64,000 bases of DNA from Streptomyces sp. RerS4 (GCF_023515955.1 NZ_CP097322.1:4140501-4204500); one strand, 5' to 3'; counted from the stretch's first letter, positions 51,498 to 60,414 are shown. Made by a program: numbers and translations. The notes: generated from the letters alone by a model not told the origin.

Positions 51498-52781
51498 GTG
51501 ACCGAGCCCCTCACCGAGCACTCCGCGGATGTGATCGTCGTCGGGGCCGGACCCGCCGGCTCCACCACCGCCTACTACCTGGCCAAGGCCGGACTCGACG
51601 TCCTGCTGCTGGAGAAGACGGCGTTCCCGCGCGAGAAGGTCTGCGGTGACGGTCTGACGCCGCGCGCCACCAAGCAGTTGGTCGCGATGGGCATCGACAT
51701 CTCCGAAGAGGCGGGCTGGCTGCGCAACAAGGGCCTGCGCATCATCGGCGGCGGCCAGCGCCTCCAGCTGGACTGGCCGGAACTCGCCTCTTTCCCCGAC
51801 TACGGACTCGTCCGCAAGCGCGACGACTTCGACGAGACCCTGGCACGTCAGGCGCAGAAGGCGGGCGCGCGGCTGTACGAGCGCTGCAACGTCGGCGAGC
51901 CCGTACGGGACCCCCGTACCGGCCACATCACGGGAGTTCAGGCCAAGCTGGGCGAGGACAAGACCCCGGTCACCTTCCACGCCCCGCTCGTCGTCGCGGC
52001 CGACGGCAACTCCTCGCGGCTCTCCCTCGCGATGGGCCTGCACCGCCGCGAGGACCGTCCGATGGGCGTGGCCGTCCGTACGTACTTCACCTCGCCCCGG
52101 CACGACGACGACTACCTGGAGTCGTGGCTGGAGCTGTGGGACCGGCGCGGCCCCCAGGACCGGCTGCTGCCCGGCTACGGCTGGATCTTCGGCATGGGCG
52201 ACGGAACCTCCAACGTGGGTCTGGGCATCCTCAACTCCTCCTCCGCGTTCAAGGAGCTGGACTGGCGCGAGGTCCTCAAGGCCTGGTGCGCGTCCATGCC
52301 GGAGGACTGGGGCTACACCCCGGAGAACATGACGCAGCCGATCCGCGGCGCGGCCCTGCCGATGGCCTTCAACCGGCAGCCGCACTACACCAAGGGCCTG
52401 CTGCTGGTCGGCGACGCGGGCGGGCTCGTCAACCCGTTCAACGGCGAGGGCATCGCGTACGCGATGGAGTCGGGGCAGATCGCCGCGGATGTCATCGTGC
52501 AGGCGCACTCCCGTGCCACCCCCGCGCTCCGCGAACTGACCCTGCACAGCTACCCGAAGGTCCTCAAGGAGACCTACGGCGGCTACTACACGCTGGGCCG
52601 CGCCTTCGTGAAGCTGATCGGCAACCCGAAGGTGATGAAGGTCGCCACGCAGCGCGGCCTGACGCACCCGGTGCTGATGCGGTTCACCCTGAAGATGCTG
52701 GCGAACCTGACCGACCCGACGGGCGGCGACTCCATGGACCGCATCATCAACGGCCTCTCGAAGGTCGCCCCGAGGGCCTGA
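51498..52781 (+). CDS. FAD-dependent geranylgeranyl reductase family (MenJ-like menaquinone reductase)
   Basis: 427 residues. FAD motif VVGAGPAGSTTAYYLAKAG near 14, then EKTAFPREKVCGDGLTPRA, and GDAGGLVNPFNGEGIAYAMESG near 300. The family saturates isoprenoid chains; the actinobacterial member MenJ reduces the beta-isoprene of menaquinone. Position between menG and nuoA supports a role on menaquinone. GTG 51498 has GGGAG nine bases upstream. Confidence 0.85.
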   Translation: MTEPLTEHSADVIVVGAGPAGSTTAYYLAKAGLDVLLLEKTAFPREKVCGDGLTPRATKQLVAMGIDISEEAGWLRNKGLRIIGGGQRLQLDWPELASFPDYGLVRKRDDFDETLARQAQKAGARLYERCNVGEPVRDPRTGHITGVQAKLGEDKTPVTFHAPLVVAADGNSSRLSLAMGLHRREDRPMGVAVRTYFTSPRHDDDYLESWLELWDRRGPQDRLLPGYGWIFGMGDGTSNVGLGILNSSSAFKELDWREVLKAWCASMPEDWGYTPENMTQPIRGAALPMAFNRQPHYTKGLLLVGDAGGLVNPFNGEGIAYAMESGQIAADVIVQAHSRATPALRELTLHSYPKVLKETYGGYYTLGRAFVKLIGNPKVMKVATQRGLTHPVLMRFTLKMLANLTDPTGGDSMDRIINGLSKVAPRA

Positions 52782-52844
52782 TGCTTCAAGGCCGGGTCGC
52801 GCGGCACGAGGCCAAGCGGCCCGGCCCAGGGCCGCGTTGAACCC

Positions 52845-53084
52845 TCAAACGTCGACGATCTTCACCTTCGGCGAACCGGGAAGTTCCTCGGCGGCCTTGC
52901 ACAGGGCCGGAATGTGCGACTTGTCGGAGGTCACCAGCAGGACGGGGGGTGTGCAGAGGGCGGCCGTGGCCACCACCAGCGCATCCGCCGGGCATTCGTG
53001 TCCGTCGAGGCCCGAGGCGTCGAGCAGCTTCGCCGCAGCGTCCGTCACGGCGTCGCCGACCGGCTTCACGTCGACGGCGTACAC
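52845..53084 (-). pseudogene. C-terminal remnant of a PIN-domain toxin
   Basis: 79 residues corresponding to the C-terminal half of a PIN domain: ADALVVATAALCTPPVLLVTSD followed by IPALC and a final strand VKIVDV. This parallels LDALVAATAL and LLTSDPEDL of the complete toxin at 20273. The first acidic motif and N-terminal half are missing, and nothing related is seen upstream. No antitoxin gene is adjacent. It abuts the restriction-modification island, whose arrival may have truncated it. Confidence 0.6.
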
Positions 53085-53287
53085 AGGTGAGCCGCAGCCA
53101 TCCGCCGGCAGGGGTGTCGTCGCGGCGGGTGGGCGTCCGACCGTGACGCCGGGGGACTGCTCGGCTTGTGGATCGCGGGTCCGCGGAACACCTCGCGGGG
53201 CACGCTCTCAGCCGCCCGACGCGCCGGTGCCGTAGTCTCGTGGAGGTTCAAGGGAGCTGTCGGGGAGCAAGGGCGAGGAGAGTGTTG

Positions 53288-54502
53288 GTGAGCCTGCAGG
53301 CAAGCCGCGTCGTGGATCTTTTTTCCGGCGGCGGAGGCATGAGCTGCGGCTACTACGCACACCCTGCGTTCAGTCTCGTCGGCGCCGCAGACGTTGAGGT
53401 CGGGAAGCCCAGCACCGGCCATGGCGCGATCGGGTGCAATGCCACCTACGCGGCCAACCTCAAGATCGATCCGCTGGCCGTCGACCTGTCGCTGATGTCG
53501 GCCGACGAGTTGGCGGAAAAGCTGCCGGCGAACGTGGACGACCTTGAAGTTCTCCTGGCCTGCCCTCCCTGTACTGGTTTTTCTCGGGCCATCTCGAAGA
53601 ACTGGGCGGAAGACGACCCTCGGAACTCTCTTGTTGCCCGGGTCGCTGATCACGTGGCACGCATGAGGCCCCGGGTCTTCATGATGGAGAACGTCCCTCA
53701 GCTGCTCAACGGAAACTTCCGCCACCACTTCACGGCCCTTCGGGACAGCCTTCAGGGCATGGGCTACAAAGTTCATGCTTCTTCCCATGCCTTGTCGCGC
53801 TTCGGGTTGCCGCAGCAGAGAGAGCGCGCTCTCGTCATTGCGGTTGCTTCTGACCTACCGCTCTACACGCTTGAAGATCTCTGGCGTGGGTACGAAGTGA
53901 ATCCTGAAGCCGCTACGGTGCGACGGGCCATCGCAGACCTCCCCAAGGTTGCCGCAGGCGCGACTCACCCGGACGACCCCAATCACACGAGCACCCTGCT
54001 CAAGGGCGAGTCGCTCGAAAGGATCGCGGCGATGCCTCACGACGGAGGTAGCTGGCCCGATCTGTTGGGGCACCCGGACACAGAGAAGTACCTGATCCCT
54101 TCCATGTGGAAGGCTGTTGAGCGGGGCCGCCTGAATTCCTATTGCGACGTCTACGGTCGCATGGCTTGGGACAAGCCCGCTCCCACCATCAAGCGCGAAT
54201 GCTCGCACGTTGGGAACGGGCGGTACTCCCACCCCGAGCAGGACCGGCAGTGCACGGTACGTGAGCTCGGCGTCTTGCAGGGATTCCCCTCTGACTACCG
54301 GTTCGTCGGAAGCAGCCGTAAGAACCTGTACCGCCAGATTGGCGATGCGGTTCCCCCTCTGGTCTCTTATCAGCTTGCATGGGTTGCTCACTGGATTCTC
54401 ACAGGTGAGAAGCCGGAGCTGGAGCAGGTGGTTCTAAGGAATACTTCGCTGCGCGTGGATGACTTCGTTGCCACGGAAGCAGCTCAGCTCACGCTGGTGT
54501 GA
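53288..54502 (+). CDS. DNA (cytosine-5) methyltransferase
   Basis: 404 residues. Conserved motifs in order: I DLFSGGGGMSCGYY near 9, IV with catalytic Cys ACPPCTGFSRA near 94, VI MMENVPQ near 133, VIII LPQQRERALV near 175, and IX-X GVLQGFP...QIGDAVPP near 330-360. The variable region between VIII and IX would recognise DNA. GTG 53288 follows GAGGAG by seven bases. It converges on and overlaps by 14 bp a putative endonuclease gene. Codon use is clearly less GC-rich than the neighbours, pointing to horizontal acquisition. Confidence 0.93.
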   Translation: MSLQASRVVDLFSGGGGMSCGYYAHPAFSLVGAADVEVGKPSTGHGAIGCNATYAANLKIDPLAVDLSLMSADELAEKLPANVDDLEVLLACPPCTGFSRAISKNWAEDDPRNSLVARVADHVARMRPRVFMMENVPQLLNGNFRHHFTALRDSLQGMGYKVHASSHALSRFGLPQQRERALVIAVASDLPLYTLEDLWRGYEVNPEAATVRRAIADLPKVAAGATHPDDPNHTSTLLKGESLERIAAMPHDGGSWPDLLGHPDTEKYLIPSMWKAVERGRLNSYCDVYGRMAWDKPAPTIKRECSHVGNGRYSHPEQDRQCTVRELGVLQGFPSDYRFVGSSRKNLYRQIGDAVPPLVSYQLAWVAHWILTGEKPELEQVVLRNTSLRVDDFVATEAAQLTLV

Positions 54503-55304
54503 AGAGCGTCAACTCGTCGGCACTCGGCCTCGATACAACCCACGAGCCGTGACGAATGCAATACTTCGTCCGGAACCAGAGGCGCACCTTTTCCACACTT
54601 GAGTCCAAGAGCATTCTGAATGCCTTGTCTCCGTTGTTCGGGTGTAGGAAATCGGCGCCGAAGCTGATCCCGGGCTTCCCTCCCCGATCCTTCTTGGTGA
54701 ACATCTCGGGAGTGGCGGAGGTGAAGCAATCGAGCAGGATTTTTTTCGGCACCTCCTCCAAGGTGTAAACGAAGCTGTCGGCTCGCGTCTCCGCGCGCAG
54801 CATCAAAATTCGGTCGTACCCGTCCAGGTGTCGAGGAAGGCGTTCCCGAATCTCGGCGGCGCATAGCTCCGCTGTAGTCGCATCCCTGACCCAGCGGGCC
54901 TCGGAGAATTTCTCGATTTTCACTTGGGTAGGGCTGAGCCCTTTGGCGGCTTCCGTCTTCAGGGACCATCGCTCGCCATTGCCGAAAACGTCGTAGGCAG
55001 ACTCGCCGGGTGTCGGGTTGAGGTCGGCCTCGTCGTGCCCTTGAGCGATGAGGCAGCGCTTCATCGCGTACTCGAAGGGCTTCTTGTTGAGCGGCGCCTC
55101 ATGGTTCGAGTGGTGAAGGCTCAGGAGGTTCGACATTTCCTCGGCGAACGATTCGTCCACGATGCCGGCACCATTTCCCCGGAGGAACCGGACAGGAACA
55201 CGAAGGCTCTTGACCATTGATGCCACGGTCTCAAGCTGGCGCATCGAGAGGGCGTCAAGGCCGCTGTGGATCTCGTTGGTAACCCGCTCACGGTCGCTAC
55301 TCAT
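54489..55304 (-). CDS. Putative type II restriction endonuclease partner
   Basis: 271 residues with no clear family match. A possible PD-(D/E)xK core is E101-x3-D105 followed by SLKTE (K116, E118), in the segment YDVFGNGERWSLKTEAAKG. The convergent, overlapping methyltransferase gene and shared low-GC codon use argue that this is its cognate endonuclease. Alternatives are a nicking enzyme or another nuclease. No vsr gene is present. Confidence 0.65.
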   Translation of the reverse strand: MSSDRERVTNEIHSGLDALSMRQLETVASMVKSLRVPVRFLRGNGAGIVDESFAEEMSNLLSLHHSNHEAPLNKKPFEYAMKRCLIAQGHDEADLNPTPGESAYDVFGNGERWSLKTEAAKGLSPTQVKIEKFSEARWVRDATTAELCAAEIRERLPRHLDGYDRILMLRAETRADSFVYTLEEVPKKILLDCFTSATPEMFTKKDRGGKPGISFGADFLHPNNGDKAFRMLLDSSVEKVRLWFRTKYCIRHGSWVVSRPSADELTLFTPA

Positions 55305-55544
55305 GCGCCGAGACTACGATCAGCCGCACCACCTCGTCGATGATCAGGTGATCGACGTCGAGTCGGTCCCAACCCTCACGTGAACCACCTCCAGGGTCGA
55401 AACGGCCGGGCGGCGTCGCCGCTGTCTTCGCAGGGCGTCGGCCGGCCGCGCACGGGCCTCGCTGCGGGCCGCGAGAGCGCTCCGAGGCCCCCGGGGCGGA
55501 GGCGCGTCCCGGAGCGCGCTCACGGCGCGTCAGGGCATGCCGAA

Positions 55545-55585
55545 GGGCCGGTACTCCACCCCCGAGCGGGGGAGTACCGGCCCTG
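55545..55585 (-). terminator. Hairpin terminator of the NlpC/P60 gene
   Basis: AGGGCCGGTACTCC (55545-55558) pairs perfectly with GGAGTACCGGCCCT (55572-55585). The loop can extend the stem by C/G pairs. It follows the NlpC/P60 stop by 20 bases on the minus strand. The remaining 55305-55544 spacer shows nothing else recognisable. Confidence 0.8.
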
Positions 55586-55604
55586 CGACGTCAGACCGGG
55601 TGGA

Positions 55605-56480
55605 TCAGAGGACGCGGACGGCGCCGGTCGGCATGTCGTAGCTCATCTGACGCTCGACGATGCCGGTGCGCGGGTTCTGCGCGCCGATGAACTTGCCGCC
55701 GCCGGAGTAGATGGCGACGTGGTACGCGCTGCCCTTGGCGCCCCAGTACAGGATGTCGCCCGGCTGGAGGTTGCTCAGGGAGACCGAGCGGCCCGCGAGG
55801 GACTGGTCCTGCGAGGTGCGGTCGAGGCTGATGCCCAACTGGCGGTAGGCGGCCTGGACCAGGCCCGAGCAGTCGTACGCCGAGGGGCCGGTGGCGCCCA
55901 GGACGTACGCCTTGCCGATCTGGTTGCGCGCGAAGTTGATGGCGGCGGAGGCGGAACCGGTGGCCGGGGCCGTCACGGTGCCGCTGCCCAGGCTGCTGCC
56001 GGAGCCCTTGGCGGTGGAGCCCGAGCCGCCGTTGGACGCCGAGGCGTTCGTCAGGGTCTCGCGCTCGGCGGAACGGCCCGCGCGCTCGGCCGCGGCCTTG
56101 CGGTCGGCCTCCTGCTTGGCCTTCGCCTCGGCCGCCTTGGTGGCGTCTTCCTTGGCCTTCTTCGCCTCGGCGGCGGCACCCGTACGGGCGCTCTCCTCCA
56201 GGGCGTTCAGCTCGCCTTCCACGGCGGCTTCCACGGCGGCCAGGCGGGTGTTCTCGGCGGCCGTGGTGACGGCCGTGGAGACCTCGGTGCCGAGGTCCAG
56301 GTCGAGGACCGGCATCTCCAGCGTCGTCTCGGCCACGGGCTCGGCGGAGGGGGACGCGCTCGCGGTGCCGGCCATGGCCAGGGTGCTGAGGACGCCACCG
56401 GCAACTCCGGCGCGAACCGCGAGCTTCGAGGCGCTACGGCGGGGCTTCCGGTGGCTGGGTATGTGAGCGGTGTGGGACAT
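55605..56480 (-). CDS. Secreted NlpC/P60-family peptidoglycan hydrolase
   Basis: 291 residues. A signal peptide ends near GTASASP (about 44). An Ala/Lys/Glu-rich coiled coil covers 70-130, a Gly/Ser linker 145-170, then the NlpC/P60 domain has catalytic Cys in AYDCSGLV near 205 and His in AYHVAIY near 253. It cleaves within peptidoglycan stem peptides. Divergent from nuo with 0.9 kb between them. Confidence 0.92.
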   Translation of the reverse strand: MSHTAHIPSHRKPRRSASKLAVRAGVAGGVLSTLAMAGTASASPSAEPVAETTLEMPVLDLDLGTEVSTAVTTAAENTRLAAVEAAVEGELNALEESARTGAAAEAKKAKEDATKAAEAKAKQEADRKAAAERAGRSAERETLTNASASNGGSGSTAKGSGSSLGSGTVTAPATGSASAAINFARNQIGKAYVLGATGPSAYDCSGLVQAAYRQLGISLDRTSQDQSLAGRSVSLSNLQPGDILYWGAKGSAYHVAIYSGGGKFIGAQNPRTGIVERQMSYDMPTGAVRVL

Positions 56481-57076
56481 GGGACAACCGCTATCAGGGG
56501 CGCCGGGTCCGCTTCAAGAAACGTGGTCTGCGCCACAGTTGCGCTTCGAGCGCGCTAACCGGGCGCGCCGCGCGTCTTATTGACGCCGTAACGGACGAAA
56601 CGGACACGCCTTCACAAGGCTGTGATCATGGGTTTTCAGCAATACGTCCGGATTGATCCACCGCCTACCATCGACGCGCACAGATGGCCAAGCCCCCTTT
56701 TCGCGGGCGGCCCGGGGTGTGTCGCAGGTCACAGTGACCCGGCGCCATGAGGCCCCGTGAGGCCGTCGCACTCCCGCCGGCGCCGTCGCCTCGTCGTCGC
56801 CGCGCCGTGGTCGCCCCGTCGTCGTGTCGTCGCCGTGAGCCGGCCGTGGCCGCGTCGTGATCCAAACCGGGAGCGTGCCCATGATCAGAACCGCGGCGCG
56901 TCCGTGATCCGACCCCGCGAGCGTGCCCGCGATTCGTGAACGAATGCACAGCATCGGCCCCCGCCCGGCGTGGCGGGCGATATTCGGCCACCGCGTCCAC
57001 TCTCGTACGTCGCACCTCCCCCGCCCGGGGGACGCGACCCCTTTATCACTCCGGCAGGCGTGCCGCCAATTTGCCT

Positions 57077-57100
57077 GCACTATCCATCGTTTGATAGTGC
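57077..57100. promoter_or_regulatory. Inverted repeat GCACTATC-N8-GATAGTGC upstream of nuo
   Basis: Perfect 8-bp arms (57077-57084, 57093-57100) with an eight-base spacer. AT-rich for this genome, 300 bp before nuoA. Possible regulator binding site. Confidence 0.5.
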
Positions 57101-57289
57101 GAGACGCCTTTCACCTGCGCGAACAAGCCCGGATGTCACCTTTGGTGATCATGTGGATGCCTTGCGTACGAAGATCACCACTCATCTGCGTTCATGATCG
57201 TTCGCCGGGTGGTGGAGATCACAAACTCGGTGTTGTCACCCGTGTCGCAGATCACAGATCCACGGGCATAAGATGCGCACCAGCCCGGC

Positions 57290-57307
57290 TTGTGAACTGC
57301 CTCACAT
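57290..57307. promoter_or_regulatory. Rex-like operator upstream of nuoA
   Basis: TTGTGAACTGCCTCACAT matches the outer arms of the Rex operator (TGTGAA...TTCACA) with TGTGA and TCACA. Rex senses NADH/NAD+ and represses nuoA-N in S. coelicolor, by established knowledge. A TAAGAT (57269-57274) lies 15 bp upstream and may be the -10 box, placing the site over the early transcribed region. Confidence 0.65.
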
Positions 57308-57407
57308 GCACACGTCCCCCCGATCCGGGGGCGGTCCTCGCGAGGCGGAGCACTCGGCGCCGGCGCAGCGGTCCAACGGTCAAGGACGACTGGAAGGAGC
57401 GAGGAGC

Positions 57408-57767
57408 GTGAATGCGTACGCGCCCATCCTCGTGCTCGGCGCCATCGGCGCAGGGTTTGCGATCTTCTCCGTGGTCATGGCCACGCTGATCGGCCCAAAA
57501 CGGTACAACCGGGCAAAGCTTGAGGCCTACGAATGCGGCATCGAGCCCACCCCGATGCCCGCCGGCGGCGGTCGCTTCCCCATCAAGTACTACCTGACGG
57601 CGATGCTCTTCATCGTCTTCGACATCGAGATCGTCTTCCTCTACCCCTGGGCCGTCACCTTCGACGCCCTGGGGATCTTCGGGCTCGTGGAGATGTTGCT
57701 CTTCGTGCTCACCGTCTTCGTCGCCTACGCCTACGTGTGGCGCCGCGGCGGCCTGGAATGGGACTGA
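57408..57767 (+). CDS. nuoA: NADH-quinone oxidoreductase subunit A
   Basis: 119 residues, three membrane helices. The family motif is KLEAYECGIEPTP and the second helix YYLTAMLFIVFDIEIVFLYPW. Part of the proton-pumping membrane arm. GTG 57408 is preceded by GGAAGGAGCGAGGAG. First gene of the operon, 15 bp before nuoB. Confidence 0.95.
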   Translation: MNAYAPILVLGAIGAGFAIFSVVMATLIGPKRYNRAKLEAYECGIEPTPMPAGGGRFPIKYYLTAMLFIVFDIEIVFLYPWAVTFDALGIFGLVEMLLFVLTVFVAYAYVWRRGGLEWD

Positions 57768-57782
57768 GGGGCTGAATTTTCC

Positions 57783-58337
57783 ATGGGACTGGAAGAGAAG
57801 CTGCCGAGCGGCTTTCTGCTGACCACCGTCGAACAGGCCGCGGGCTGGGTGCGCAAGTCATCCGTCTTCCCCGCCACCTTCGGCCTGGCGTGCTGCGCCA
57901 TCGAGATGATGACCACCGGAGCCGGCCGCTACGACCTGGCCCGCTTCGGCATGGAGGTCTTCCGCGGCTCGCCGCGCCAGGCCGACCTGATGATCGTGGC
58001 CGGCCGGGTCAGCCAGAAGATGGCGCCGGTGCTCCGCCAGGTGTACGACCAGATGCCCGCTCCCAAGTGGGTCATCTCCATGGGCGTGTGCGCCTCTTCG
58101 GGCGGGATGTTCAACAACTACGCGATCGTCCAGGGCGTCGACCACATCGTCCCGGTGGACATCTACCTCCCCGGCTGCCCGCCCCGCCCCGAGATGCTGA
58201 TCGACGCGATCCTCAAGCTCCACCAGAAGATCCAGGGCTCCAAGCTCGGCGTGAACCGCGAAGAGGCGGCCCGCGAGGCGGAGGAGGCGGCCCTCAAGGC
58301 CCTGCCCACCATCGAGATGAAGGGGCTCCTGCGGTGA
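57783..58337 (+). CDS. nuoB: NADH-quinone oxidoreductase subunit B
   Basis: 184 residues. Ligands of the N2 [4Fe-4S] cluster are in FGLACCAIEMM, GVCASSGGMF and YLPGCPPRPE. It transfers electrons to menaquinone in the connecting module. ATG 57783. Overlaps nuoC by GTGA. Confidence 0.96.
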   Translation: MGLEEKLPSGFLLTTVEQAAGWVRKSSVFPATFGLACCAIEMMTTGAGRYDLARFGMEVFRGSPRQADLMIVAGRVSQKMAPVLRQVYDQMPAPKWVISMGVCASSGGMFNNYAIVQGVDHIVPVDIYLPGCPPRPEMLIDAILKLHQKIQGSKLGVNREEAAREAEEAALKALPTIEMKGLLR

Positions 58338-59083
58338 GCGAGGACCCGGCCGTCGAGAACGGCAACGTCGAGAACGGCAATGCCGAGACCGGCAATAACG
58401 TCCCTGCGCCCAGGGCCGCCGGCCCCGAGGTGATCGGCGTCCGCAAGGGCATGTTCGGCGCGAGCAACGGCGGCGACACCAGCGGCTACAGCGGCCTCGT
58501 ACGAACCGTCGCCCTGCCCGGCGAGAGCGCCCGCCCCTACGGCTCGTACTTCGACGAGGTCGTCGACGAGCTGGAGGGCGCCCTGGAGGAGCAGGACCTG
58601 CTGCCCGCCAACGCCATCGAGAAGGTCGTCGTCGACCGGGGGGAACTCACCCTCCACATCGCGCGCGAGCACCTCGTACGGGTCGCCTCCACCCTGCGCG
58701 ACGACCCGGCGCTGCGCTTCGAGCTGTGCACCGGCGTCAGCGGCGTCCACTTCCCCGGTGACAAGGCCCGCGAGCTGCACGCCGTCTACCACCTGCGCTC
58801 GCTCACCCACGGCCGGATCATCCGCCTGGAGGTGTCCGTCCCGGACGCCGACCCGCACCTGCCGTCGCTCGTCACGGTCTACCCGACCAACGACTGGCAC
58901 GAGCGCGAGGCCTACGACTTCTTCGGTCTCGTCTTCGACGGCCACCCGGCCCTCACCCGGATCATGATGCCGGACGACTGGCAGGGCTTCCCCCAGCGCA
59001 AGGACTACCCGCTCGGCGGCATCCCCGTCGAGTACAAGGGCGCCCAGATCCCGGCTCCCGACCAGCGGAGGTCGTACAGCTGA
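58334..59083 (+). CDS. nuoC: NADH-quinone oxidoreductase subunit C
   Basis: 249 residues. The 30-kDa subunit signature HEREAYDFFGLVFDGHP is near 193. An N-terminal extension contains three 5-residue repeats (VENGN, VENGN, AETGN) from a 15-bp DNA repeat at 58352-58396. GTG 58334 fixed by overlap with nuoB; its stop overlaps the nuoD ATG (TGATG). Confidence 0.95.
   Translation: MSEDPAVENGNVENGNAETGNNVPAPRAAGPEVIGVRKGMFGASNGGDTSGYSGLVRTVALPGESARPYGSYFDEVVDELEGALEEQDLLPANAIEKVVVDRGELTLHIAREHLVRVASTLRDDPALRFELCTGVSGVHFPGDKARELHAVYHLRSLTHGRIIRLEVSVPDADPHLPSLVTVYPTNDWHEREAYDFFGLVFDGHPALTRIMMPDDWQGFPQRKDYPLGGIPVEYKGAQIPAPDQRRSYS
58352..58396. repeat. Three 15-bp tandem repeats in nuoC
   Basis: GTCGAGAACGGCAAC, GTCGAGAACGGCAAT and GCCGAGACCGGCAAT follow each other directly. 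They encode the variable, probably disordered N-terminal tail of NuoC, upstream of the conserved domain. Confidence 0.88.
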
Positions 59084-60414
59084 TGTCCACCCCGAACGCG
59101 TCACACGCGGCCTCCCGCGAGACCACCGAGGGCACCGTCTACACCGTCACCGGCGGCGACTGGGACGAGGTCGTGCAGTCGGCGGCCAAGGCGGACGACG
59201 AGCGGATCGTCGTCAACATGGGGCCCCAGCACCCCTCCACCCACGGAGTGCTCCGCCTGATCCTGGAGATCGACGGGGAGACGGTCACCGAAGCCCGCTG
59301 CGGCATCGGCTACCTGCACACCGGCATCGAGAAGAACCTCGAATTCCGCAACTGGACGCAGGGCACCACCTTCGTCACGCGCATGGACTACCTGACGCCC
59401 TTCTTCAACGAGACGGCCTACTGCCTCGGCGTCGAGAAGCTCCTCGGGATCACCGACCAGATCCCCGACCGGGCCACCGTCCTGCGCGTCCTGCTGATGG
59501 AACTCAACCGGCTCTCCTCCCACCTGGTGTGCATCGCCACCGGCGGCATGGAGCTGGGCGCGACCACGATCATGATCTACGGCTTCCGCGACCGCGAGCT
59601 GATCCTCGACGTCTTCGAGCTGATCACCGGCCTGCGCATGAACCACGCGTTCATCCGCCCCGGCGGCCTCGCCCAGGACCTGCCGCCGGGCGCCGTCGAC
59701 CAGCTGCGCGAGTTCGTCAAGACCATGAAGAGGAACCTGCCGGAGTACGACAAGCTCGCCACCGGCAACCCCATCTTCAAGGCCCGCATGCAGGACGTCG
59801 GCCACCTCGACCTCACCGGCTGCATGGCCCTCGGCGCCACCGGCCCGATCCTGCGCTCCGCCGGACTGCCGCACGACCTGCGCAAGACGGACCCGTACTG
59901 CGGCTACGAGGACTACGAGTTCGACGTCCCCACCACCGAGACCTGCGACTCCTACGGGCGGTTCCTGATCCGCCTGGAGGAGATGCGCCAGTCCCTGCGG
60001 ATCGTCGAACAGTGCCTGGACCGGCTGCAGCCGGGACCGGTCATGGTCGCCGACAAGAAGATCGCCTGGCCCGCGCAGCTCGCCATGGGCCCCGACGGCC
60101 TCGGCAACTCGCTCGACCACATCAAGAACATCATGGGCACCTCCATGGAGGCCCTCATCCACCACTTCAAGCTGGTGACCGAGGGCTTCCGGGTGCCGGC
60201 CGGACAGGCGTACGCGGCCGTCGAGTCCCCCAAGGGCGAGCTCGGCGTCCACGTCGTCTCCGACGGGGGCACCCGCCCCTACCGGGTCCACTTCCGCGAC
60301 CCGTCCTTCACCAACCTGCAGGCCATGGCCGCGATGTGCGAGGGCGGCCAGGTCGCCGACGTCATCGTCGCCGTCGCCTCCATCGACCCCGTGATGGGAG
60401 GCGTCGACCGATGA
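59083..60414 (+). CDS. nuoD: NADH-quinone oxidoreductase subunit D
   Basis: 443 residues. Quinone-pocket region NMGPQHPSTHGVLRL near 45 and MNHAFIRPGGLAQDLP near 186 are typical of the 49-kDa subunit. It forms the menaquinone site with NuoB. Coupled to nuoC (TGATG) and nuoE (ATGA). Confidence 0.96.
   Translation: MSTPNASHAASRETTEGTVYTVTGGDWDEVVQSAAKADDERIVVNMGPQHPSTHGVLRLILEIDGETVTEARCGIGYLHTGIEKNLEFRNWTQGTTFVTRMDYLTPFFNETAYCLGVEKLLGITDQIPDRATVLRVLLMELNRLSSHLVCIATGGMELGATTIMIYGFRDRELILDVFELITGLRMNHAFIRPGGLAQDLPPGAVDQLREFVKTMKRNLPEYDKLATGNPIFKARMQDVGHLDLTGCMALGATGPILRSAGLPHDLRKTDPYCGYEDYEFDVPTTETCDSYGRFLIRLEEMRQSLRIVEQCLDRLQPGPVMVADKKIAWPAQLAMGPDGLGNSLDHIKNIMGTSMEALIHHFKLVTEGFRVPAGQAYAAVESPKGELGVHVVSDGGTRPYRVHFRDPSFTNLQAMAAMCEGGQVADVIVAVASIDPVMGGVDR

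Larger units (their letters stand above)
56481..57407. other. Long noncoding region between NlpC/P60 and nuoA
   Basis: 927 bp without convincing genes. 56760-56860 is low-complexity GTCGTC/GCCGTG sequence. An imperfect 25-bp direct repeat (CGTGATCC...GAGCGTGCCC) is at 56856-56880 and 56903-56928. An inverted repeat is at 57077-57100 and a Rex-like site at 57290-57307. GATCAC occurs several times between 57160 and 57260. The 57060-57290 part is less GC-rich and probably holds the nuo promoter. Confidence 0.6.

Noticed and set aside
56577..57080. His/Arg/Asp-rich frames upstream of the NlpC/P60 gene
   Set aside because: They arise from low-complexity GTC/GCC repeats. No conserved domain or codon bias supports them.
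57242..57255. Crp-like site GTGTCGCAGATCAC upstream of nuoA
   Set aside because: One mismatch to GTG-N6-GNCAC, and such matches are frequent by chance in this genome; not listed as a feature.
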